Positions 1-5,598 of a stretch of 5,598 bases of DNA are shown here, in pieces. Location of the stretch: contig CAMWLX010000243.1 in assembly GCA_947175225.1 (NCBI GenBank), forward strand, positions 1-5,598. The letters are read 5' to 3'. Positions within the stretch are counted from its first letter, which is position 1, and every line of letters starts with the position of its first letter. The position numbers and the translations under genes were made by a program. Below the pieces are notes generated by a model, which worked only from the letters and a program-made list of their open reading frames with translations, searched no databases and was not told the DNA's origin. This stretch comes from an uncultured Porphyromonadaceae bacterium. Its GTDB lineage: Bacteria > Bacteroidota > Bacteroidia > Bacteroidales > Muribaculaceae.

Positions 1-40
1 AATGTAGCTATCGTGTTCTGCTCATTAATAATTTGACACC
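1..40 (+). other. Leader of recJ, possibly carrying the 3' end of an upstream gene
   Basis: Two forward frames are open into this stretch from the left edge. One ends at TGA 34-36, five bases before the recJ start. The other ends at TGA 42-44 and would overlap the recJ ATG as ATGA, an arrangement typical of translational coupling. Either could be the tail of an upstream gene, but 11 to 13 codons are too few to recognise a product, and both may be chance. An AT-rich run with AATAATTTG (about 27-35) loosely resembles a Bacteroidetes -7 element but lies too close to the ATG to be convincing. No Shine-Dalgarno sequence is visible. Confidence 0.25.
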
Positions 41-1780
41 ATGAGCAATAACTGGAATTATCAACCACTTACCCGTCAGGAGCAGGAGAAAGCCGAGGCT
101 CTTCTTCCGGTGTGTGGGAACATTGCCCCCATACCCGAACTGCTGATGCGCCGTGGTGTCAGCACTCCTGAAGAAGCCATAGGATTCTTCTCCCCCTCCC
201 TTGATGACCTTCACGATCCGTTCCTTATGCCAGACATGGATAAGGCAGTCAACCGCCTTAACCGTGCCATGGGTGCAAAGGAAAGAATAATGATATATGG
301 CGACTATGATGTAGATGGCACCACTGCTGTAGCCCTCGTCTATAAATATCTTCAAAACTACTATAGCAATATTGAATATTATATCCCTACCCGCTATGAA
401 GAGGGATATGGAATCTCACGCAAGAGCATTGAGTATGCTGCTGAAAATGATGTGAAGCTCGTCGTGGTGCTTGATTGCGGAATCAAAGCTATAGAGGAGA
501 TAGCTTATGCCAAGCAACTTGGAATAGACTTCATCATCTGCGACCATCATGTCCCGGATGAAGAATTGCCACCTGCAGTAGCAATTTTAAATCCTAAGAT
601 GCCGGGATCTCCATATCCATGTCCTCATTTGAGCGGATGTGGAGTCGGATTCAAGTTTATGCAAGGATTTGCCAAAAGCAATGGTCTTGGCAACCATAAT
701 GAACTCGACTCTCTGCTCGACCTCGTAGCTGTCAGCATAGCTGCAGACATCGTTCCGATAGTAGGCGAAAACCGCATTATGGCATATCATGGCCTACGCA
801 GGCTCAATTCAAATCCTAATCTCGGGCTTCGCAGCATAATACGTCTATGCAAACTTACCAATAAAGACATCACAATATCTGACGTAATCTTTAAAATCGG
901 TCCAAGAATCAATGCTTCCGGGCGTATGCAAAGCGGGATGGAGGCTGTCGGACTCCTTGTCACACGCGATCTTCACGATGCTTATCAGCGAGGAGCTGAA
1001 ATTGACCAATATAACAAAGACCGTAAGGAACTCGACAAGAAGATTACGGAAGAGGCCAACGAACTGATTGAAAACAATGTCAATATCGTGCATGGGAAGC
1101 GTTCAATCGTAATCTACAACAAGAATTGGCATAAGGGTATCATAGGGATTGTTGCTTCCCGTCTTACGGAGTTATACTACAAACCCTCCGTAGTGCTTAC
1201 ATATGCAAATGGCATGGCTACGGGGAGCAGCCGTTCAGTACAGGGTTTCGATATCTATTCCGCAGTCAACTCCACAAGGCATCTGCTGGAAAATTTCGGT
1301 GGCCACACTTACGCAGTCGGTCTTTCTCTGAAAGAGGAGAACATTAAGGAATTCAGCAAGCTCTTTGAAGAATACGTCTCTAAGCACATACAGCCAAATC
1401 AACTTTGTCCGCAGCTTGATATAGATGCAGACATCACTTTTGCAGACATCACTCCGGAGCTGATGACATGGCTTAAGAAATTTAATCCTTTTGGCCCCGG
1501 AAATCAGAAACCTGTATTCCGCACGCGCAACGTATTTGACTTTGGCACTTCTAAACTTGTAGGAAAGAATTTAGAACATATCAAGCTTGAGCTTGAAGAC
1601 GACAGCACAAGCCGAGTGATATCTGCCATAGCCTTCAATATGGCACCATATTTTGAGCATATTCATGCCCATAAGCCAATAGACATCTGCTATACAATAG
1701 AACAGAATAAGCATCATCATTCGGAATCAATTCAACTTATGATCAAGGATATACGTATTTCAAAATCAGAGCAAGACTGA
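41..1780 (+). CDS. recJ: Single-stranded-DNA-specific 5'-3' exonuclease RecJ
   Basis: RecJ degrades single-stranded DNA 5' to 3' in the cytoplasm. It acts in RecF-pathway gap repair, mismatch repair and base excision repair, usually with RecQ or another helicase and SSB. The 579-residue product has the complete DHH phosphoesterase motif set: YGDYDVDG at 86-93 (D88, D90, D92), DCG at 145-147, the signature CDHH at 167-170, and the AADIVP motif with D236. These acidic and histidine residues should bind the catalytic Mn/Mg ions. GPRINASGRM at 287-296 is another RecJ hallmark. The DHHA1 domain follows, with WHKGIIGIVASRL at 363-375, GSSRS at 395-399 and GGH at 420-422. The C-terminal OB-type domain begins near NPFGPGNQKPVF (482-493). 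Length matches the family, and nothing is truncated. The first ATG gives a normal RecJ N-terminus. No Shine-Dalgarno is seen, as is usual in Bacteroidetes. recQ follows 59 bp downstream on the same strand, so co-transcription is likely. Confidence 0.97.
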   Translation: MSNNWNYQPLTRQEQEKAEALLPVCGNIAPIPELLMRRGVSTPEEAIGFFSPSLDDLHDPFLMPDMDKAVNRLNRAMGAKERIMIYGDYDVDGTTAVALVYKYLQNYYSNIEYYIPTRYEEGYGISRKSIEYAAENDVKLVVVLDCGIKAIEEIAYAKQLGIDFIICDHHVPDEELPPAVAILNPKMPGSPYPCPHLSGCGVGFKFMQGFAKSNGLGNHNELDSLLDLVAVSIAADIVPIVGENRIMAYHGLRRLNSNPNLGLRSIIRLCKLTNKDITISDVIFKIGPRINASGRMQSGMEAVGLLVTRDLHDAYQRGAEIDQYNKDRKELDKKITEEANELIENNVNIVHGKRSIVIYNKNWHKGIIGIVASRLTELYYKPSVVLTYANGMATGSSRSVQGFDIYSAVNSTRHLLENFGGHTYAVGLSLKEENIKEFSKLFEEYVSKHIQPNQLCPQLDIDADITFADITPELMTWLKKFNPFGPGNQKPVFRTRNVFDFGTSKLVGKNLEHIKLELEDDSTSRVISAIAFNMAPYFEHIHAHKPIDICYTIEQNKHHHSESIQLMIKDIRISKSEQD

Positions 1781-1839
1781 TTGAGGAATACACACTCTCA
1801 TCCCCCATACTGTAAATTTACGTTGTTTTTCATCCTAGT

Positions 1840-3750
1840 ATGGAATTAGAATCTATCCTGAAGAAATATTGGGGTTACGATAGTTTCCGCCCTCTGCAGC
1901 GCGACATCATTGAAAGTGTGATGTCTGGCTATGATACGCTTGGACTTTTGCCTACCGGCGGAGGAAAGTCAATCACTTTTCAGGTGCCGGGCATGGCTTT
2001 TGAATCCGGACTTACCATCGTAGTCACCCCTCTTATCTCTCTAATGAAAGATCAAGTAGACAATCTGAAGCGACGAGGCATCACAGCAGTAATGCTCAAT
2101 AGCGGTATGACCATCAGGGAGACCCGTTTGGCATGGGAACGCCTATGCAACGGACGAGCCAGATTCCTATATGTATCTCCTGAAAAACTTAGGAATGCTT
2201 TCTTTCTTGATGAACTCCGTCGGCTTCCGGTCAGGCTCATAGTAGTGGATGAAGCTCACTGTATCTCACAATGGGGATATGATTTCCGGCCTTCTTATCT
2301 GAAGATTGCGGAGCTGAGGAAATTGCATCCTCAAGTCCCTGTGCTCGCTCTTACTGCCACAGCAACCCCTATAGTGGCCGACGACATAATGCTCCGACTC
2401 GAATTCAGCGAAAAGAGACGCAAATTCAAGATGAGTTTTTCTCGAGATAATATTTCTTATCTTGTAAGGGAGTCTGAAAATAAGTTTTATGATATTTTCC
2501 ATATCTTATCTCGAACGGAAGGGAGCGGAATCGTATATGTACGCAGTCGGCGTAAGACACGTGAAATAGCAGAATTTCTGACAGTTTCCGGAATATCAGC
2601 AGATTATTATCATGCCGGACTATCATATGAAACAAAGACGGAGCGTCAGAATGCGTGGCAGACAGGAGCCGTACGTATTATGGTGGCAACTAATGCATTC
2701 GGAATGGGTATTGACAAACCAGACGTAAGAGTCGTGGTCCATGCAGATTTTCCCCCATCGCTCGAAGAATATTATCAGGAGGCAGGACGTGCAGGACGCG
2801 ACGGAAAGAAATCTTATGCAGTGCTTCTTGTCTCAAAAAATGATAAGACAACTCTCCGACGTAAACTGAAATTATCTTTTCCTGCCCGAGATGATATCAG
2901 AAGTATCTATGAACGAGCTTGCAACTTTATGAATCTTGCCATAGGAGAAGGCTATGAGCGTCTGATTGAATTTGATTTTGAGCTTTTTTGCGAGACATTC
3001 CATCTTCAGCGTCAGCAAGCAATAGCAGCGTTCCATCTTCTTTCGCAAGCCGGATATCTTGATTTTATTGAGGAGACAGAGAGCAATTCAAGGATTATGA
3101 TCACTGTAGACCGTGAAGAACTCTACAGCTTGCGATGTTCTGAAGGAGCTGACCGCACTCTTCAGTGTGTACTCCGACAGTATCCGGGGCTTTTCTCCGA
3201 CTATGTAAAAATCAACGAAGGGACAATCAGCCGCGAAACCGGGCTTGACCCGGAATCAGTATATAATTCGCTGCTTGAACTTAACCGTCAAAAGATTCTT
3301 TCTTACGTCCCAAGACGGCGCACTCCTTTCATGCATGTGCCTACATCGAGGGAAGAAAGCCGATATGTAGACATACATAGGAGCCTTTATGAAGATCGGT
3401 TTAAAGTAATGTCTGATCGCATCGAGGCCATGATAGGCTATGCATATCTCGATGAAGGATGCCGTGTGAGCCGAATGTTGGAGTATTTCGGAGAAGAAAA
3501 CGCTTGCGATTGTGGACAATGCGATGTCTGTAGAAAAAGGAAGAAATCAAAGTCGCATATCACAAAAGAGGAAATGATAAATAAGGTATGGAAATACATG
3601 CAGATGTATCCCTCAGGGATAACGCAATCGATACTTGAGACAAACTTCACGCCAGACGACCGTCTGGCAGGAGATGCACTTCGCTACCTTGTGGAAGAAG
3701 GATTTGCAGTAGAGGATCATGCTATTTTCCGCCTCACCGAATATACTTAA
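1840..3750 (+). CDS. recQ: ATP-dependent 3'-5' DNA helicase RecQ, long Bacteroidetes-type architecture
   Basis: RecQ is a superfamily 2 helicase that unwinds duplex, forked and joint DNA 3' to 5' and feeds strands to RecJ. All helicase motifs are intact in the 636-residue product: motif 0 FRPLQ (16-20), Walker A LPTGGGKS (37-44), Ia VVTPLISLMKDQ (61-72), DEAH (137-140), the RecQ aromatic-rich loop CISQWGYDFRP (141-151), motif III LTATAT (171-176), motif V ATNAFGMGIDKPDVR (283-297) and motif VI with the arginine finger, YQEAGRAGRDG (312-322). The four-cysteine zinc site (C541, C558, C561, C564; CGQCDVC) sits about 220 residues after motif VI, whereas in E. coli RecQ it comes soon after the helicase core. 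The intervening 355-540 region looks mainly helical and winged-helix-like. No HRDC domain is recognisable; the last 70 residues look like a small helical or winged-helix segment. The ATG at 1840 places motif 0 at the usual distance from the N-terminus. It probably shares a transcript with recJ. Confidence 0.95.
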   Translation: MELESILKKYWGYDSFRPLQRDIIESVMSGYDTLGLLPTGGGKSITFQVPGMAFESGLTIVVTPLISLMKDQVDNLKRRGITAVMLNSGMTIRETRLAWERLCNGRARFLYVSPEKLRNAFFLDELRRLPVRLIVVDEAHCISQWGYDFRPSYLKIAELRKLHPQVPVLALTATATPIVADDIMLRLEFSEKRRKFKMSFSRDNISYLVRESENKFYDIFHILSRTEGSGIVYVRSRRKTREIAEFLTVSGISADYYHAGLSYETKTERQNAWQTGAVRIMVATNAFGMGIDKPDVRVVVHADFPPSLEEYYQEAGRAGRDGKKSYAVLLVSKNDKTTLRRKLKLSFPARDDIRSIYERACNFMNLAIGEGYERLIEFDFELFCETFHLQRQQAIAAFHLLSQAGYLDFIEETESNSRIMITVDREELYSLRCSEGADRTLQCVLRQYPGLFSDYVKINEGTISRETGLDPESVYNSLLELNRQKILSYVPRRRTPFMHVPTSREESRYVDIHRSLYEDRFKVMSDRIEAMIGYAYLDEGCRVSRMLEYFGEENACDCGQCDVCRKRKKSKSHITKEEMINKVWKYMQMYPSGITQSILETNFTPDDRLAGDALRYLVEEGFAVEDHAIFRLTEYT

Positions 3751-3752
3751 AC

Positions 3753-3789
3753 TTTGACAATTTGTCCATATGGCAGATACATAATTTTG
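3753..3789 (+). promoter_or_regulatory. Candidate Bacteroidetes promoter for umuC, with overlapping palindromes
   Basis: TAATTTTG at 3782-3789 fits the Bacteroidetes -7 consensus TAnnTTTG exactly. TTTG at 3761-3764 could be the -33 element, though the 17-base spacing is a little shorter than the usual 19-21; another TTTG at 3753-3756 is too far, at 25 bases. Two short perfect palindromes lie here: GACAA-T-TTGTC (3756-3766) and CCATATGG (3766-3773). They abut at base 3766, covering the putative -33 element and the spacer, where a repressor could act. Transcription would start near 3796 and leave a leader of about 90 bases. The weaker TACCTTG at 3864-3870 is an alternative -7 element nearer the start codon. 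No experimental support is available from sequence alone. Confidence 0.4.
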
Positions 3790-3887
3790 TCGCAGGGATA
3801 CAATCGAAAATGTATTTATGATAGGATGCGAATAATTTGATCAGCAACTTATGACTATTTTATTACCTTGAAACCTGAAAGTCAAAT

Positions 3888-5135
3888 ATGGTAGGCCTCG
3901 CCGATTGTAATAATTTCTTTGTCAGTTGTGAACGCACACTGAATCCTGCTCTCGAGAATCAAGCTGTCGTTGTGCTCAGCAACAACGACGGATGTGTCGT
4001 GGCTCGCAGTAATGAAGCAAAACGAGCCGGAATCAAGATGGGACAACCTGCTTTCCAGATAAAAGACCGTATACAAAGCGGAGAGATTATAGCTTTGAGT
4101 GGAAACCATCTTCTTTACAGAGAGATAAGCCTAAAAGTACACGATATTTTCCGCCGGTATGCCCCTATGACTCTCGATTACAGTGTAGATGAGGCATTTC
4201 TCATAATGGATGGCATCCCTGACTCTCAACTTCGCAGCATCGGAGAGGCAATCGCTGCTAACTGTTGGGATGAACTCCATATTCCTGTCACTATTGGTTT
4301 CGCACCGAGCAAGACTCTTGCAAAGATTGTAGCTGAAAGTTGCAAGAAGCGAGGGAAACGAGTAGGAGTGCTTCTTAAAGCTGAAGCTGCTCGTCCCGTA
4401 ATACAAAAAATGTCCATTTCCGATCTTTGGGGAATTGGACGCCGGCTTTCGAAGCGACTTTATACTTCAGGAGTATATACAATCGCTGATTTTGCAGATA
4501 AAGACCTCGGTTGGATTCGGACCAACCTGGGCATCAACGGAGAGCGCTCATGGCGCGAACTTCATGGCGAGCATTGCATTGAACTCAGCCATGTCCAGAC
4601 ACAATTGCAAGACTCCGTGAGTGAGAGCAGGACATTTCCTGAAGACGTAGATGATTATGACTATATACGGGCAAGAATAGCGATATATGCTGCTGATTGC
4701 AGCAAGAAACTCCGGGCTATGGGGGGAGAATGCCAACTTCTTGGCGTGATGCTTCAGACCAATAGATTCCATCTTGAGCGAGGGAATGCACATCCGCAAG
4801 GATCAGTAAGATTCATCGAACCGACAAGCGACACCGTCATGATATGCAATGCCGCAATTTCAATACTTGAAAGGATATTCATCCAGGATCTTCCCTTCAA
4901 GAGAGCGGGAGTTTGGCTTAGCGAAATTGTGCCGGCAAAGTCTGTCATCCCTTCCCTATTCGACTCTCAGGAATCAATCAGGGAAAAAGCATCCCGGAGT
5001 CTTCTCATGAAAGCCATTGACAATATCAATCTTGGACCCGGCATACCTATTCTGAAACTCGCCTCCCAAATCACGCAAGGACATCCAGGACATAACGATG
5101 GATATTCAAGCACATTTCAAGCACCAAAAAGATAA
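3888..5135 (+). CDS. umuC: Y-family translesion DNA polymerase, UmuC-like (Pol V catalytic subunit)
   Basis: UmuC-type polymerases copy past damaged bases with low fidelity during the damage response. The 415-residue product is close to the length of E. coli UmuC (422). The N-terminus aligns with the family start: catalytic D6 in LADCNNFF, with F11 at the steric-gate position that excludes ribonucleotides. SNNDGCVVARSNEAK (31-45) is a UmuC hallmark, the second catalytic pair is D101-E102 in YSVDEAFL (98-105), and SKTLAK (141-146) follows. DLWGIGRRLSKRL (179-191) marks the helix-hairpin-helix thumb region; the little-finger domain spans about 240-350. VIPSLFD (353-359) lies where UmuC carries its beta-clamp-binding motif (QLNLF in E. 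coli) but lacks the glutamine. The extreme C-terminus (about 385-415, Gly, His and Ser rich) does not show the W-x-M and S-x-x-YTT pattern I expect of UmuC tails. No umuD-like protease gene lies alongside. The gene has its own upstream gap and is probably transcribed separately from recQ. Confidence 0.94.
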   Translation: MVGLADCNNFFVSCERTLNPALENQAVVVLSNNDGCVVARSNEAKRAGIKMGQPAFQIKDRIQSGEIIALSGNHLLYREISLKVHDIFRRYAPMTLDYSVDEAFLIMDGIPDSQLRSIGEAIAANCWDELHIPVTIGFAPSKTLAKIVAESCKKRGKRVGVLLKAEAARPVIQKMSISDLWGIGRRLSKRLYTSGVYTIADFADKDLGWIRTNLGINGERSWRELHGEHCIELSHVQTQLQDSVSESRTFPEDVDDYDYIRARIAIYAADCSKKLRAMGGECQLLGVMLQTNRFHLERGNAHPQGSVRFIEPTSDTVMICNAAISILERIFIQDLPFKRAGVWLSEIVPAKSVIPSLFDSQESIREKASRSLLMKAIDNINLGPGIPILKLASQITQGHPGHNDGYSSTFQAPKR

Positions 5136-5153
5136 AAATAAGCCCAAATGCAC

Positions 5154-5191
5154 AAAAATAAGTCTCTGAACTATTTGATAGTCAGAGACTT
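5154..5191 (-). terminator. Intrinsic terminator of ssrA
   Basis: A perfect 10-bp inverted repeat, AAGTCTCTGA (5160-5169) and TCAGAGACTT (5182-5191), extends inward by three more pairs (5171-5173 with 5179-5181) past a one-base bulge at 5170, leaving a five-base loop. Read on the minus strand the hairpin is followed by A and then five T (5158 down to 5154), the standard Rho-independent form. It begins 13 bases after the tmRNA 3' end. On the plus strand the hairpin is followed by ACACTT, not a T run, so for umuC, whose stop is only 18 bases before the T run, it would be at best a weak terminator. Confidence 0.85.
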
Positions 5192-5203
5192 ACACTTAAT
5201 GGG

Positions 5204-5598
5204 TGGAGGTGGAGGGGTTTGAACCCTCGTCCAAACGCGGAATCAATAAGTTTTCTACATGCTTAGTCATCGACTTGTTTTTCGAAGAATGGCAGGCTCG
5301 CGACTACCAACCATTCCCTTAGCCTTTAAATCTCAGAGGGAAGCCAAGGCTACTCCTCTCCTATTTCCGAATTTCTCAGCACCGCTTAATCCAAACGTCT
5401 CGGAACGGGGCAATGGAGCGATGTCTCGTTCTGCTCACTTTGAGCAGAATAAAGGGATCCTACTGTGCTTCAGATCACGCAGCGAGAGCGTAATTGTTAT
5501 TTTCGCCAATTATAGTTCGATACGTCGGTATTATAGAGCTTACGCATCAAGGCTCTGCATGCTTGCTTACCGCTTCTACACGCTGTCAAAGCCAGTCA
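5204..5598 (-). ncRNA. ssrA: Transfer-messenger RNA (tmRNA), 5' end just outside the window
   Basis: tmRNA enters ribosomes stalled on broken mRNA with SmpB, accepts the nascent chain on its alanine, and supplies a short message encoding a degradation tag. The 3' tRNA-like end is clear: T-arm GAGGG-TTCAAAC-CCCTC (5228 down to 5212), acceptor strand CACCTCC (5211-5205) and discriminator A (5204). The T-arm is preceded by TTGATTCCGCGTTTGGAC, typical of Bacteroidetes tmRNA. The 5' end reads TGACTGGCTTTGACAGCGTG from base 5598; TG should be the last two bases of a GGAGGTG acceptor strand, so about five bases are missing. An AGAGC/GCTCT stem (5556-5552 with 5539-5535) fits the first pseudoknot, and a perfect 8-bp hairpin (5429-5449) fits a later pseudoknot domain. 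Total length would be about 400 nt, normal for a one-piece tmRNA. The template after the discriminator is CCC, not CCA. The gene converges on umuC. smpB is not in the window. Confidence 0.96.
5475..5507 (-). other. tmRNA tag reading frame (GENNNYALAA, stop)
   Basis: Read on the minus strand, ten codons starting at GGC (5507-5505) encode GENNNYALAA and end in TGA (5477-5475). The hydrophobic YALAA end is the degron recognised by ClpXP-type proteases. The tag would be joined to the alanine carried by the tmRNA itself. The codon-level fit and the position about 95 nt from the 5' end match the family. Bacteroidales tags I recall have the form GENNYALAA or GETNYALAA, so this one carries one extra asparagine. 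The exact resume codon is inferred by that similarity. Confidence 0.92.

Noticed and set aside
8..355. Minus-strand open frame of 115 codons opposite the start of recJ
   Set aside because: It lies wholly within or opposite a clear recJ coding region, has no recognisable motifs, and its composition is explained by recJ codon bias.
1781..1839. Terminator between recJ and recQ, suggested by the T run at 1826-1830
   Set aside because: The preceding palindrome has no loop and cannot form a stable hairpin, so read-through into recQ is more likely.
3751..3887. Possible umuD remnant or small gene between recQ and umuC
   Set aside because: ATG codons in this gap meet stops within a few codons, and no UmuD-like protease motif is visible in any forward frame I read.
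4435..4620. Plus-strand 61-codon frame inside umuC
   Set aside because: It overlaps the conserved thumb and little-finger region of umuC in another frame and shows no domain or start signal.
5134..5162. Direct repeat AAAAATAAG (5134-5142 and 5154-5162)
   Set aside because: Nine bases of A-rich sequence in an AT-rich gap; the second copy is explained by the terminator, so the repeat is probably chance.
5205..5280. Possible separate tRNA gene on the minus strand, suggested by the T-arm and acceptor end
   Set aside because: No anticodon arm lies at tRNA distance, and the 5' half is found near 5598 with a tag frame between, so it is the tRNA-like end of tmRNA.

Overview
The window reads as a chromosomal segment from a member of the Bacteroidales, plausibly a gut or Muribaculaceae-type lineage. 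The evidence is moderate GC, no Shine-Dalgarno-like purine runs before the starts, a TAnnTTTG-type -7 promoter element, a RecQ of the Bacteroidetes-type long architecture, and a tmRNA whose 5' and 3' ends and tag resemble those I recall from Porphyromonas and Bacteroides. The family assignment within the order is inference.

Layout: three forward genes for DNA repair and damage tolerance are followed by a convergent RNA gene. (1) recJ (41-1780) encodes the 5'-3' single-strand exonuclease. (2) recQ (1840-3750) follows after 59 bp with no visible terminator, so recJ and recQ probably form one transcription unit. (3) A 137-bp gap (3751-3887) holds a candidate promoter and two short palindromes. 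(4) umuC (3888-5135) encodes a Y-family translesion polymerase with no umuD beside it. (5) A strong hairpin at 5154-5191 with a T run on the minus strand ends the convergent ssrA gene. (6) ssrA (tmRNA) occupies 5204-5598 on the minus strand and is cut by the window edge only about five bases short of its 5' end.

How the genes work together: RecQ unwinding plus RecJ resection is the classic pair for processing gaps and stalled forks (RecF-type recombination), and UmuC would fill across lesions. The tmRNA rescues stalled ribosomes and is functionally separate; it is adjacent only by position. I see no mobile element, CRISPR array, phage gene or wholly new system. The points most worth a second look are the displaced zinc site of RecQ, the umuD-less umuC with an atypical tail and a palindrome-rich promoter, and the tmRNA's non-templated CCA end and three-asparagine tag.
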